DNA of 64,000 bases from Mesorhizobium sp. ES1-1 (GCF_020164785.1 NZ_JAIUGX010000003.1:372001-436000); one strand, 5' to 3'; counted from the first letter of the stretch, positions 37,157 through 46,489 are shown. Numbers and translations are program-made. Notes: generated from the letters alone by a model not told the origin.

Positions 37157-37234
37157 CCTCTTGGCGGACGCGGCAAAATCCGGCAGACAGGGCAAAGCCT
37201 GCCCGGCTCGGGTAGCGGGTTGGAGTTACGCACG

Positions 37235-38491
37235 ATGAGAATCATGGTCCTGGGCGGTGGCGTGATCGGTGTCACCACGGCCTATTATCTCGCCGAGGCC
37301 GGCCATGAGGTTACGGTGCTCGATCGCCAGAAGGCCCCGGCGCTGGAAACCAGCTTCGCCAATGCCGGGGAAATTTCACCGGGGTACGCGTCGCCCTGGG
37401 CGGGGCCGGGCGTTCCGCTGAAGGCGATCAAATGGCTGCTGATGAAGCATGGCCCGCTGGTGGTGAGGCCGGCCTTCGACCCGCATATGTGGACATGGCT
37501 GGTCAAGATGCTGCGCAACTGCACGGCCGAGCGTTATGCGATCAACAAGGCGCGCATGGTGCCGCTGGCCGAGTACAGCCGCGACATGTTGAAGGCACTG
37601 CGCGAGGCGACCGGCATCGCCTATGACGAGCGTTCCCAGGGCACGGTGCAATTGTTCCGCACACAAAAGCAGCTCGACGGCACGGGTGGCGACGTCGAGG
37701 TGCTCAAGAAATACGGCGTGCCTTACGAAATCCTCGACCAGGACGGTTGCATCGCGGCGGAGCCGGGACTGTCCGGCGTGCGTGAAAAATTCGTCGGCGG
37801 CCTCAGGCTGCCCGCGGACGAGACCGGCGACTGCAAGATGTTCACCGACAAATTGGCCGAACTCTGCGTGGCGCGCGGCGTCAAGTTCGAATACGACACG
37901 ACGATCTACCGGGTGCTGCGCATGCGCAACCGCGTCAATAATATGAGCACCAGCAAGGGCTGGAGAGCCGCCGATGCCTATGTGATGGCACTTGGTAGTT
38001 ATTCGGCGGGCTTCATGCGCCGGATGCAGCGGCCGATCCCGGTCTATCCGGTGAAGGGCTATTCGATGACCGTACCGATCCAGGATGCTTCGGCGGCGCC
38101 CGTGTCGACCGTCATGGACGAGACCTACAAGGTGGCGATCACCAGGCTCGGCGACCGCATCCGGGTCGGCGGCACGGCAGAAATTTCTGGCTTCGACCTC
38201 AGGCTGCATGAATCGCGGCGGCGCACGCTGGAGCATTCGGTCGGCGATTTGTTCCCAGGTGCCGGCGCCCTGCGGGATGCGACGTTCTGGTGCGGGTTGC
38301 GGCCGATGACCCCGGACGGCCCGCCGCTGATCGGCCGCACCGAACTGTCCAATCTCTATCTCAATACCGGGCACGGCACGCTAGGCTGGACCATGGCCTG
38401 CGGCTCCGCCAAAGTGCTGGCCGACATCATCTCCAGCCGTGTGCCTGATATCGACGTAAGAGACTTGGCGCAGGACCGCTATCAGCGATAG
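37235..38491 (+). CDS. dadA: D-amino acid dehydrogenase
   Basis: FAD enzyme that deaminates D-alanine and other D-amino acids, passing electrons to the respiratory chain. 418 residues; N-terminal FAD motif [20 protein letters not shown], then [17 protein letters not shown] and, at the C-terminus, [15 protein letters not shown] and [16 protein letters not shown], all typical of DadA. ATG 37235 follows GGAG at 9 bases. With the racemase upstream it completes the pathway from L-alanine through D-alanine to pyruvate. Confidence 0.95.
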   Translation: MRIMVLGGGVIGVTTAYYLAEAGHEVTVLDRQKAPALETSFANAGEISPGYASPWAGPGVPLKAIKWLLMKHGPLVVRPAFDPHMWTWLVKMLRNCTAERYAINKARMVPLAEYSRDMLKALREATGIAYDERSQGTVQLFRTQKQLDGTGGDVEVLKKYGVPYEILDQDGCIAAEPGLSGVREKFVGGLRLPADETGDCKMFTDKLAELCVARGVKFEYDTTIYRVLRMRNRVNNMSTSKGWRAADAYVMALGSYSAGFMRRMQRPIPVYPVKGYSMTVPIQDASAAPVSTVMDETYKVAITRLGDRIRVGGTAEISGFDLRLHESRRRTLEHSVGDLFPGAGALRDATFWCGLRPMTPDGPPLIGRTELSNLYLNTGHGTLGWTMACGSAKVLADIISSRVPDIDVRDLAQDRYQR

Positions 38492-38503
38492 CGCAGGACA
38501 GGC

Positions 38504-40663
38504 TCAAAACGCCTGCCTGACCCAACCGTCGTCGAACAGCAGCCGGTAGGCCAACGGGATGGTCACCCTTGTCGAGACCGGGTTGGAGTGGGCGACATAG
38601 TCGTCATAGACCGGCTTCATCCTGGCGTAGAATGCGGGATCGAGGACCGTCATCCCGTTCTCGGAATCGTGTAAGAAGCTGCGGTTATTGAGATTGACCG
38701 ATGAAATCGTCACCAGCCGCTCATCGATCATCAGTATCTTGGAATGCAACACGACATCGGGGGCCTTGAATTCGCGGATGTCGATGCGGTCGCCATATCT
38801 CTCGACGAAGAGCTTGTTGAGCGCGGTCAGGAACTTGCCTCCGATATCGCCCTTGAGGTCGATGCGGCCGACAATATCGATCCTGACGCCGCGGGCCAGC
38901 GCCCTGTCGAAGGCGAGGCTGAGCTTCGGCGTCAGGTTGAGGTAGGGATTGACGATCTGGATATGGTGTTGCGCCGCATCGATCAATTCGACGAAATAGT
39001 CCTCCAGCGCATGTCCGTCTTCATAGGGGATAGAGATGAAATGTCGCGCGCTGCCGAGTGGAGGGCGCCCGGAGCGGACCGGAATCGAAAAGGGCCGCGC
39101 CATGTTGGTGTCCGCATCGCGCAGCCACAGGGTCGAAAGATGGGCGGCAAGCGTCTCGACCGTGGCGGGATCGGTGAATTCAAGGTCGAAATCGCTCCAG
39201 TTCGAATAGTAGTTGAGCGAGAACCCGTCGGTCTTGCCATATTGCTCAAGGTTGGGATAGCGCGACAGGTCGATCGGCTGGTGGAAGAGGAAGCCATCAT
39301 GGATGTTGCGCCCGCCGATGATGGCACGCGAACGACCGGGATCAAATGCCAGCGTCGCCAGCATTTTGACATGCATGACCTTGTGCAATTGTGAAATCTG
39401 CTCGTCGATCGGTGCGCCCGGATCAGCTCGCCAGCGATATTCCTGCAGCTCGACATTGGGAAATTCCGCCGCCAGGCGATGCAGCATGGCGTCGTCCTTG
39501 TCGCGTTCCAGCACGTCGGTGACCATGATACGCACCTTGGTGCCGAGCGCCGCGTGATGGCGGATCAGCCGTTCGATGACACGGCCGGAGAAATCCGCCT
39601 TGAACTCCAGTGACGACAGATAGATCAACTTCAATCTCGGCGCCTGGGAGAAATCGAGCGGCAGTTCGGGATCGCCCTTGTCTATCGCCGCATCGGGAAG
39701 CGGCGCGCCCATCAGCGCCTCCACCTTGGCGTTGAAGCCGTCACGCGACTTGCGCAGCAGCCCAGGCTCGCCGATCGGCATAGCGCAGGTCTGTGAAAGC
39801 CAGCGAGGGGCATAGAAGGCGCGGGCGAGCGCATCGAGGTCCGCCGCATCCGGTGTCGGGCAGCGTTGGTAGCGGCTGTCGAGGGCGGCGAGCGCCGGAT
39901 CGGCCGTTTCCTCACGCTGGATTGTGAGAGGTGCCCCCGCGGGGGCGAGGCTGGAGCGGATTCTCACCAAGCAACGGTTCAAGCCTAGGCTCGGGAACAG
40001 GCTGACCGCGTCGTCTTCGCCCGACAGGCGCAAACGAAACGCGGCACCCGCGGCGATCGTGCGTGAACCGGCGCCGGACTTGATTGCCAGCGCGCCGTCG
40101 CACGAGCCCACGATCTCAACCGATAGCCTGCCCGCCTGGCGCACCACGATCTCGGTGCTGCGCGCCTGCAGGCCGGAAAAGTCGAAGGTCCTGGCTGCCA
40201 AAGGCCGCGCCGCCGCGTCGATGTAGAGTGTCTGCCGCGATTCCCGCCAGCGTGCGGCGAAATAGCCGTCGCCACCGCCGCCAGCGACCGGATCCGGATG
40301 TGTCCTCCCAACCGGTCCGGCCAATTGCTCCATCGTCCGATAGCTTGCCTGGAAGTCGCTGTTGCGGATTGCGTGGCGGTCGTGCCCAAAGGGACCGGTG
40401 CCATTGGCGCGATCCATGGCGCCGAGCTGATGATGGGCGAGCAGGGCAAGGAACCGTCTTTCATAGTTGCCGGTCCCGGCATCGCCGAAAAACTGTGAGG
40501 CTTCCACTTGCGGCCCGGGCGTGCTGGCCGCCAGCGCTGGTTGCCTGCAGGCCTTTTGTCCTGGCAAGAGGCCGCAGGCATTGCCGCCAGTGCCGGCACA
40601 ACCGGCAAGGGCGATGAGAACCAGCCCAACCAAGCCGGAGATGATGGAGGCGCGGCCGGTCAC
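38504..40663 (-). CDS. phospholipase D-like lipoprotein
   Basis: A 719-residue protein with a lipobox LAGC (Cys22), so anchored in a membrane and facing the periplasm. Two HKD-type motifs are present. The second, HSKILMIDERLVTISSVNLN, is canonical. The first, HVKMLATLAFD, lacks Asp at the usual spacing from Lys, though GGRN follows. Residues about 25-330 form an unrecognised N-terminal half that includes a possible carbohydrate-like beta region. The GTG start overlaps the stop of the PLA2-like gene by two bases, indicating coupled translation. PLD-superfamily enzymes cut phospholipids, cardiolipin or nucleic acid; the substrate is unknown. Confidence 0.8.
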   Translation of the reverse strand: MTGRASIISGLVGLVLIALAGCAGTGGNACGLLPGQKACRQPALAASTPGPQVEASQFFGDAGTGNYERRFLALLAHHQLGAMDRANGTGPFGHDRHAIRNSDFQASYRTMEQLAGPVGRTHPDPVAGGGGDGYFAARWRESRQTLYIDAAARPLAARTFDFSGLQARSTEIVVRQAGRLSVEIVGSCDGALAIKSGAGSRTIAAGAAFRLRLSGEDDAVSLFPSLGLNRCLVRIRSSLAPAGAPLTIQREETADPALAALDSRYQRCPTPDAADLDALARAFYAPRWLSQTCAMPIGEPGLLRKSRDGFNAKVEALMGAPLPDAAIDKGDPELPLDFSQAPRLKLIYLSSLEFKADFSGRVIERLIRHHAALGTKVRIMVTDVLERDKDDAMLHRLAAEFPNVELQEYRWRADPGAPIDEQISQLHKVMHVKMLATLAFDPGRSRAIIGGRNIHDGFLFHQPIDLSRYPNLEQYGKTDGFSLNYYSNWSDFDLEFTDPATVETLAAHLSTLWLRDADTNMARPFSIPVRSGRPPLGSARHFISIPYEDGHALEDYFVELIDAAQHHIQIVNPYLNLTPKLSLAFDRALARGVRIDIVGRIDLKGDIGGKFLTALNKLFVERYGDRIDIREFKAPDVVLHSKILMIDERLVTISSVNLNNRSFLHDSENGMTVLDPAFYARMKPVYDDYVAHSNPVSTRVTIPLAYRLLFDDGWVRQAF

Positions 40664-41103
40664 CCGGCGGCTCCGGCCTTCATGGCGCTCAATTGCGCCG
40701 GGTCGCGCGGTGGCATGAAACCTTGCGGGAAGACCTTGCAGACAGGGATGGTAAAAGTGGCGATCAGCAGGTCCGCCTCGCCGCGCATCTTGCGAGGGGC
40801 CGTCCTGTCGTTACGTATCGCCTTGGCCGAGGCGAGGAGGGCGGCGTCGCAGTCGCAGTGATTGCGGCGGGCGATGTAGCAGGCGTCATGGGTACGGCAG
40901 GCCGAGTCGAGACGGTCGACCGGCGGGGCGGACAGATCGCCTGTGCGGGTGCCCGGACCGCAGTAATTGTCGAATACGAAAGGCGATGGGCGGGCCATGG
41001 CGTAGCGGATCGGCTTGGGCAATTGCGCTTGCGGCACTTCCGCCCACGGGTTGGCGCATGCGGACACTAGGAGCAGCGGCAGGATGGCAAGAACGGCTCG
41101 CAT
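40660..41103 (-). CDS. phospholipase A2-like lipoprotein
   Basis: A 147-residue product with a signal peptide and a lipobox ending VSAC (Cys16). The calcium-loop-like YCGPGT (47-52) and the active-site helix SACRTHDACY, with His72-Asp73, match the prokaryotic phospholipase A2 pattern; a CDCD block follows. Secreted PLA2 enzymes release fatty acids from the sn-2 position of phospholipids. The ATG at 41103 gives the lipoprotein signal; the frame is open further upstream without support. It is translationally coupled to the PLD-like gene, so the two may act on the same lipids. Confidence 0.78.
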   Translation of the reverse strand: MRAVLAILPLLLVSACANPWAEVPQAQLPKPIRYAMARPSPFVFDNYCGPGTRTGDLSAPPVDRLDSACRTHDACYIARRNHCDCDAALLASAKAIRNDRTAPRKMRGEADLLIATFTIPVCKVFPQGFMPPRDPAQLSAMKAGAAG

Positions 41104-41289
41104 GTCTATCCGCGCCAGCTTCCGAGAGATGTCACCGGCGACTTGCCGGTGGCCGGCGATCGCCCGCCCGATGTCACACTGGCCGGTTTTGTGGCAAGGA
41201 AAAGGCGGTGTGTGTCGCCCGATTGTGGTATTCGGTGGCGGCACACCTCACCGGGCGCTGTTGCGCTTGGGATTTCGCGAGCACCAGTG

Positions 41290-41856
41290 ATGCGCTTTTG
41301 CTTTGTTGCCATGACTGTCGGGTTTCTGGTCTACTCCGTTGGGGCCAATGCCGCCGACATCACCGTTCATGATCAAAAGAATGGGTTCTCGCTGACCTTT
41401 CCTGTAGATTGGATCAACGAGACGCTTTCCGAAGAAGAGATAAAGCTGAGCGTAAAGTCTGCCGATCTCACCTGTATGGTATCGGCTGCGCTTTACGTTC
41501 CAATGGCCAAGGGCTCACAGTCCGATACGCGCAAAATCATGGAAAACTGGTCGATACACAATTGGAAGAAGACAGTCGGCAGTTCGTTCACCACAGCCGA
41601 TTTCACCAATGACAAACTTGCAAGTTTTCCTGACAACTATCCTGTTCGCCTTGCCGACGTGGACTTCACGGTGCGGCAGGACAATACCACCTTTTATGGC
41701 CATTCCAGATTTGCGTTTTCGGTCCGAGGCGCGCGCTACGGCTACGTGAATTGCAGCGTCATGGCCGAGAGCGCAGAGCAGGTGGCGCAAATGTGGACGC
41801 GGCTTGCGGGCAAGGCCGAGCGCGTGGCCAACTCCTTCATTCTGGACTCGCCGTAA
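41290..41856 (+). CDS. periplasmic hypothetical protein
   Basis: 188 residues with a signal peptide (about 1-21, cut after ANA). The mature part contains GFSLTFPVDWINETLSEEE, similar in style to lipid-associated or PsbP-like single-domain periplasmic proteins, but no family is claimed. Two Cys are present in the mature part. The frame stays open upstream; ATG 41290 is preferred because it creates the signal peptide. Confidence 0.6.
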   Translation: MRFCFVAMTVGFLVYSVGANAADITVHDQKNGFSLTFPVDWINETLSEEEIKLSVKSADLTCMVSAALYVPMAKGSQSDTRKIMENWSIHNWKKTVGSSFTTADFTNDKLASFPDNYPVRLADVDFTVRQDNTTFYGHSRFAFSVRGARYGYVNCSVMAESAEQVAQMWTRLAGKAERVANSFILDSP

Positions 41857-41883
41857 TCTGTCATTTTGTGCCCAGCGTGGGAA

Positions 41884-42765
41884 TTAGGCAAACAGCGCGC
41901 GCTCCCGTTCAACCGCCCTGGTGATGAAGCTGGCGACGATCTGGATGCGGCGCAGCGGCCTCACCGATTCATGATAGACCAGCCAGTAGGCCCGACGGAT
42001 GGGCGCGACTACATCCACCGCCACAAGTTCCGGCATCGAGCGTGCAACGAAAGTGTGCAGGATGCCGATGCCGGCGCCGGAGCGCACCGCTTCGGCCTGG
42101 CCAAGTGCCGAGGAGATGGCGAAGCTGGTGCGCCAGTCCGCGCTGAACTCGGCCGCGTAGTCGAGCGAGGGGCTGACGATCAGGTCCGGCACATAGCCGA
42201 TGAGCGTGTGCCGGCCGAGTTCGGCGGCTGTCCTGGGCAAGCCTTGCGCTTGTGCATAGGCGCGGGAAGCAAAGAGGCCGAGCGAGTAGTCGACCAGCTT
42301 TCCCGCCACCAGCCGGCCTTCCGTCGGCCGCTCGACCGTGATGGCGATGTCCGCCTCGCGGCGAGACAGGGAGAAGGACCGCGGCACCGGGACGAGCTGG
42401 ATGGTGAGTTCGCGGTGTAGCGCGGTCAGTTCGCCCAGCCGCCTGGCCAGGAAGGCGACGCCGAAACCGTCCGGCGCACCGATGCGGACCGTGCCCGAGA
42501 CATCGTCGCCCTCGCCGGCCACGGTCGACCGCGCGGTGATCATGTCGGCTTCCATGCGCTCGGCAATGTCGAGGAAGCGCTCACCGGCAGGCGTAAGTTC
42601 GCTCCCCGTCGTCAGGCGGCGGAACAGCTTGGCCCGGAGCGCCTCCTCGAGCGCGGCGACCCGGCGCGAGACGGTGGCATGGTTGAGCTCCAGGCGCCTG
42701 GCCGCGCCAAGGATCTGGCCGGCGCGCGCCACGGCCAGGAAGATTCGGACGTCATCCCAGTTCAC
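41884..42765 (-). CDS. LysR-family transcriptional regulator
   Basis: 293 residues: an N-terminal winged helix-turn-helix (FLAVARAGQILGAARRLELN, then HATVSRRVAALEEAL) and a substrate-binding domain. It is divergent from mmsA with about 160 bases between the starts, so it probably controls mmsA and itself in response to a catabolic intermediate. The start is a GTG at 42765; an overlapping ATG is in another frame. Confidence 0.9.
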   Translation of the reverse strand: MNWDDVRIFLAVARAGQILGAARRLELNHATVSRRVAALEEALRAKLFRRLTTGSELTPAGERFLDIAERMEADMITARSTVAGEGDDVSGTVRIGAPDGFGVAFLARRLGELTALHRELTIQLVPVPRSFSLSRREADIAITVERPTEGRLVAGKLVDYSLGLFASRAYAQAQGLPRTAAELGRHTLIGYVPDLIVSPSLDYAAEFSADWRTSFAISSALGQAEAVRSGAGIGILHTFVARSMPELVAVDVVAPIRRAYWLVYHESVRPLRRIQIVASFITRAVERERALFA

Positions 42766-42923
42766 GGCATTCCTCGCAGATTGTTCGGCGCTGCCACTTG
42801 CGAGAATTAATGCCCGCTCGTCAAATGATATCTATTCTACGCACAACGGTTGCGTTCTCCCTCGCGTTGCCATTCGCCCGCCAAAGGCGGACAATGCGGC
42901 ATCGGAATCCAGGGAGAGAAATC

Positions 42924-44420
42924 ATGATCGACTACGGTCATTTCATCGGCGGCAAGCGTGTCGCCGGGACCAGCGGGCGCAAGCAGGATGTAATGCAGCC
43001 GATGGACGGCTCCGTGCGCGGCACGGTGGCGCTTGCGTCGCAGGCGGAACTGCGCGCGGCGGTCGAGAACGCCAAGGCGGCGCAGCCTGGCTGGGCGGCC
43101 ACCAATCCGCAGCGCCGCGTGCGCGTGCTGATGAAATTCCTCGAACTCGTCGCCAAGGAATATGACGAGCTGGCCGAGATCCTGGCGCGGGAGCATGGCA
43201 AGACCATCGCCGACGCCAAGGGCGACATCCAGCGCGGCCTCGAAGTGGTGGAGGTCTGCATCGGCGCGCCGCATATGATGAAGGGCGAGTTCACCGATGG
43301 CGCCGGCCCCGGCATCGACGTCTATTCGATGCGCCAGCCGCTCGGCGTCGTCGCCGGCATAACACCGTTCAACTTCCCGGCGATGATCCCGCTTTGGAAA
43401 ATTGCGCCTGCAATCGCCTGCGGCAACGCCTTCATCCTGAAACCGTCCGAACGCGACCCCGGCGTGCCACTGCGCATCGCGGAACTGTTCCTCGAAGCCG
43501 GCCTGCCTGCCGGCATCCTGAACGTCGTCAATGGCGACAAGGAGGTGGTCGACGCCATCCTCGACGATCCCGACATCAAGGCCATCGGCTTCGTCGGCTC
43601 GACGCCGATCGCCCATTACATCTATTCGCGCGGCACCGCGGCAGGCAAGCGCGTGCAATGCTTCGGCGGCGCCAAGAACCATATGATCATCATGCCCGAC
43701 GCCGACATGGACCAGACCGTCGATGCGTTGATCGGCGCCGGCTACGGCTCTGCCGGCGAGCGCTGCATGGCCATCTCGGTCGCGGTTCCCGTCGGCAACG
43801 ACACCGCCGATAGGCTGATGGAAAAGCTGATCCCGCGCGTCGAAAGCCTGAAGGTCGGCCCGTCCACGGATTCCTCCGCCGATTTCGGCCCGCTGGTGAC
43901 CGCCCAGGCGCTGGAGCGCGTGAAGGGATATGTCGACACAGGCGTCAACGAAGGCGCCAAGCTGGTCGTCGACGGCCGCGGCTTCTCCATGCAGGGCTAT
44001 GAGAACGGCTATTACATGGGCGGCTGCCTGTTCGACAATGTCACGCCGGACATGCGCATCTACAAGGAAGAGATTTTCGGGCCGGTGCTCTCGGTGGTGC
44101 GCGCGCCGACCTATGAGAACGCCATCAAGCTCGCCAACGACCACGAGATGGGCAATGGCGTCGCCATCTTCACGCGTGACGGCGACGCCGCGCGCGACTT
44201 CGCCAGCCGTGTCCAGGTCGGCATGGTCGGCGTCAATGTGCCGATCCCGGTGCCGATCGCCTACTACACATTCGGCGGCTGGAAGGCCTCGTCCTTCGGC
44301 GACCTCAACCAGCACGGACCGGACGCGTTCCGCTTCTACACCAAGACCAAGACGGTGACGTCGCGCTGGCCGTCCGGCATCAAGGACGGTGCCGAGTTCG
44401 TCATCCCGACGATGAATTAG
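42924..44420 (+). CDS. mmsA: CoA-acylating methylmalonate-semialdehyde dehydrogenase
   Basis: Converts (methyl)malonate semialdehyde with CoA and NAD to propionyl- or acetyl-CoA in valine and inositol breakdown. 498 residues; typical blocks are GITPFNFPAMIPLWKIAPA, LKPSERDPGVPL, GFVGSTPIA, CFGGAKNHMIIMPDAD, SAGERCMAISVAV with the catalytic Cys, and the end VTSRWPSGIKDG. ATG 42924 follows AGGGAGAG. The last 46 coding bases form the first unit of a tandem repeat that continues past the stop. Confidence 0.95.
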   Translation: MIDYGHFIGGKRVAGTSGRKQDVMQPMDGSVRGTVALASQAELRAAVENAKAAQPGWAATNPQRRVRVLMKFLELVAKEYDELAEILAREHGKTIADAKGDIQRGLEVVEVCIGAPHMMKGEFTDGAGPGIDVYSMRQPLGVVAGITPFNFPAMIPLWKIAPAIACGNAFILKPSERDPGVPLRIAELFLEAGLPAGILNVVNGDKEVVDAILDDPDIKAIGFVGSTPIAHYIYSRGTAAGKRVQCFGGAKNHMIIMPDADMDQTVDALIGAGYGSAGERCMAISVAVPVGNDTADRLMEKLIPRVESLKVGPSTDSSADFGPLVTAQALERVKGYVDTGVNEGAKLVVDGRGFSMQGYENGYYMGGCLFDNVTPDMRIYKEEIFGPVLSVVRAPTYENAIKLANDHEMGNGVAIFTRDGDAARDFASRVQVGMVGVNVPIPVPIAYYTFGGWKASSFGDLNQHGPDAFRFYTKTKTVTSRWPSGIKDGAEFVIPTMN

Positions 44421-44755
44421 CCGAACAATTGCTCGCTTGCGCGTCCTCGCCTTCGGCTGCGGGCGCGCGGCGGCATCAAGGACGGGGTCGAGTTCGTCAT
44501 CCCGACGATGAACTAGCCGGACAATTGCTCTCTTGCGCGTCCTCGCCTTCGGCTGCGGGCGCGCGGGCGGCATCAAGGACGGCGCGGAGTTCGTCATTCC
44601 GACGATGAACTAGCCGGACAATTGCTCGCTTGCGCGTCCTCGCCTTCGGCGGCGGGCGCGCGGGCGGCATCAGGACAGCACCGAGTGCCTCATCCCGACG
44701 ATGAACTAGCCGCACGATTGCTTGGCTTGCGCGTCCTCGCCCTCGGCTGCGGCAG
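44375..44755. repeat. four tandem units copied from the 3' end of mmsA
   Basis: Units at 44375-44470 (96 bases), 44471-44567 (97), 44568-44664 (97) and 44665 to about 44755 (partial). Each unit starts with the coding end of mmsA: units 1-3 encode GIKD-G-(A/V)-EFVIPTMN and a stop, and unit 4 has lost a base and is out of frame. The second half of each unit is a GC-rich imperfect hairpin around GCC-TTC-GGC. Units differ by a few bases, and only the first is part of the gene. The repeat fills the space between the convergent mmsA and GntR genes. Confidence 0.92.
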
Positions 44756-44774
44756 CTTGAATGACGGTACCGTC

Positions 44775-45434
44775 CTATCGCGTGGCGGCGGTCTCGGCAT
44801 GGCCGCGCAGCAGCGCCATCAGCCGCTTTGCGTCCTTTGCCGCGCCATCCTCGTCGCCGTCGAGAATCGAGCGGATCAGGGCGACGTGATGCTCGGCGGA
44901 TTCGGCCAGCCCGGTATCGGCCTTATAGCGGAACCAGAAGCGCCGGCTGTGCGTCTGCAAAGGAGCGGCGAGCCTTGCGGCGAACGGATTGTCGGCGGCC
45001 AGGGCCAGGGCTTCGTCTAGTGCCTTGTCGGCCTGGATGAAGGCGAGCACATTGCCCGAGATCACCGCCTTCTGCATGGCGAGGGCGGCTTCGTGAAACA
45101 GGTCAGCGGCCTCGCGGGTGACGAAGCGCGCCGCGGAGCGTGCCAGCACGACCTCGACGCCGCGGCGCGCGTCGAGTACACGCAGCCAGTCTCCGGGATG
45201 CAGCGGCGCGATCGCGATGCCGGCGCGCGGCCTCACATCGAGCAGCCCTTCCCAGGCCAGGCGCTGGATCGCCTCACGCACCGGGGTGCGGCCAAGGCCC
45301 AGCCGGTCGATCAGCGTGCCCTCCGTCACGAAGCTCGCCGGGGCCAGTTCCAGCGTAACGATCATATGCTCGAGCACGTGGTAGGCCTTGATCGCCGCCG
45401 GCTCAGCCGATGTCCTTGCTTCCGTGGATATCAA
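44775..45434 (-). CDS. GntR-family transcriptional regulator of the hydroxyproline operon
   Basis: About 219 residues: an N-terminal winged helix (TLIDRLGLGRTPVREAIQRL) and a helical FCD-type ligand domain. It is divergent from a hydroxyproline-catabolism operon, in the position of HypR of rhizobia. A TTG at 45434 with AGGAG seven bases upstream is preferred; an ATG at 45467 lies inside the operator palindrome. Two TGATATATCA-type palindromes in the shared promoter region are its likely binding sites, allowing control of both directions. Confidence 0.85.
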   Translation of the reverse strand: MISTEARTSAEPAAIKAYHVLEHMIVTLELAPASFVTEGTLIDRLGLGRTPVREAIQRLAWEGLLDVRPRAGIAIAPLHPGDWLRVLDARRGVEVVLARSAARFVTREAADLFHEAALAMQKAVISGNVLAFIQADKALDEALALAADNPFAARLAAPLQTHSRRFWFRYKADTGLAESAEHHVALIRSILDGDEDGAAKDAKRLMALLRGHAETAATR

Positions 45435-45445
45435 ATGCGGTCTCC

Positions 45446-45466
45446 TGATATATTCTCGATATATCA
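45446..45466. promoter_or_regulatory. operator palindrome 1 (GntR side)
   Basis: TGATATAT, a 5-base TCTCG centre and ATATATCA: 8-bp perfect arms. It lies just upstream of the preferred start of the GntR gene and overlaps its ribosome-site region. It shares the core GATATATC with operator 2. Confidence 0.7.
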
Positions 45467-45480
45467 TAGCGAAATCCGGG

Positions 45481-45509
45481 TTGACAGCGGATTTGTTAAC
45501 AAATATACG
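45481..45509 (+). promoter_or_regulatory. promoter of the hydroxyproline operon
   Basis: Consensus TTGACA at 45481-45486, 17-base spacer, TATACG at 45504-45509. The start codon of the first gene is 27 bases after the -10 box. Confidence 0.65.
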
Positions 45510-45510
45510 A

Positions 45511-45522
45511 CTGATATATCAG
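45511..45522. promoter_or_regulatory. operator palindrome 2
   Basis: Perfect 12-base palindrome CTGATATATCAG directly after the -10 box, over the expected transcription start. Binding here would block transcription, which fits a GntR repressor released by an intermediate. Confidence 0.7.
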
Positions 45523-45535
45523 ATGGAGACATGAC

Positions 45536-46429
45536 ATGTGGACCGGAGTTTTTCCTGCCGTCACGACGAAGTTCACCGAGGATGACCGCCTCGACCACGC
45601 CGAAATGGAGCGATGCTTCAGCCTCCAGATGGAGGCCGGCTGCGACGGCATCATCGTCTGCGGTTCGCTAGGCGAGGGGCCGATGCTGTCGCATGACGAG
45701 AAGATCGAGGTTTTGAAGACCGCACAGAAGGTCGCCGGCAAGAAGCCGGTGCTGCTGACGGTGAACGAGGCCGGCACACGCGAAGCCGCCAGCATCGCCA
45801 AGCGCGCCGCCAAAGAGGGCGCCGATGGCTTGATGGTGGTGCCGAGCCCGATCTACCACACCAATACGGAAGAGACCGTGGCGGCCCTGCGCGCCGTAGC
45901 GCAGGCCGGCGACCTGCCGGTGATGATCTATTCCAACCGGCTGGCCTATCGTGTCGACGTGACCGTCGACCAGATGGAAGAGCTGGCGTCGGACCAGCGC
46001 TTCGTGGCGATCAAGGAATCGTCCGACGACATCCGCCGTTCGACCGAGATCATCAACCGCTTCGGCAGCCGCTATGACCTGTTCACAGGCGTCGACAATC
46101 TCGCCTTCGAGGCCCTGTCGGTCGGCGCCATCGGCTGGGTCGCCGGGTTGGTCACCGCCTTCCCGCGGGAGACGGTCGCCATCTATCAGCTGATGACGCA
46201 GGGCCGGCGCGAGGAAGCGCTTGCCATCTACCGCTGGTTCCGGCCATTGCTCGATCTCGACGTTTCGACCTATCTGGTGCAGAACATCAAACTTGCCGAA
46301 GTGTTCGCCATCCAAACCAACGACCGGGTCCGCATGCCGCGCCAGCCGCTGTCTGGCGAGCGCCGCAAGGCGGTCGAGAAGATCATCAAGGACGCACTCG
46401 CGGTGCGGCCGACCCTGCCGCAGTTTTGA
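45536..46429 (+). CDS. DapA-family aldolase/deaminase, probable 1-pyrroline-4-hydroxy-2-carboxylate deaminase
   Basis: 297 residues of the dihydrodipicolinate synthase (class I aldolase) family: the CGSLGEGPMLSHDEK phosphate-type loop, VPSPIYHTNTEE with a conserved Tyr, and the Schiff-base Lys in VAIKESSDD. In rhizobial and pseudomonad hydroxyproline clusters the DapA-like enzyme (HypD/LhpC) converts 1-pyrroline-4-hydroxy-2-carboxylate to 2-oxoglutarate semialdehyde. The neighbours (GntR, FAD oxidoreductase, 4-hydroxyproline epimerase) support that role. GGAG precedes ATG 45536 by about seven bases. Confidence 0.82.
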   Translation: MWTGVFPAVTTKFTEDDRLDHAEMERCFSLQMEAGCDGIIVCGSLGEGPMLSHDEKIEVLKTAQKVAGKKPVLLTVNEAGTREAASIAKRAAKEGADGLMVVPSPIYHTNTEETVAALRAVAQAGDLPVMIYSNRLAYRVDVTVDQMEELASDQRFVAIKESSDDIRRSTEIINRFGSRYDLFTGVDNLAFEALSVGAIGWVAGLVTAFPRETVAIYQLMTQGRREEALAIYRWFRPLLDLDVSTYLVQNIKLAEVFAIQTNDRVRMPRQPLSGERRKAVEKIIKDALAVRPTLPQF

Positions 46430-46489
46430 GAGTGGCGTTCGCATAGGGTTCATTCACATGCTCCCTCACTACAAAATGGGTGGCCGTAC

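Noticed and set aside
42837..44597. 586-codon open frame on the minus strand over mmsA and the repeat
   Set aside because: Its apparent internal repeats only reflect the mmsA-tail units; mmsA on the plus strand is fully supported.
44375..44755. CRISPR-like or gene-duplication array encoding several proteins
   Set aside because: Units are contiguous, derived from the mmsA tail, and contain stop codons after 14 codons each.
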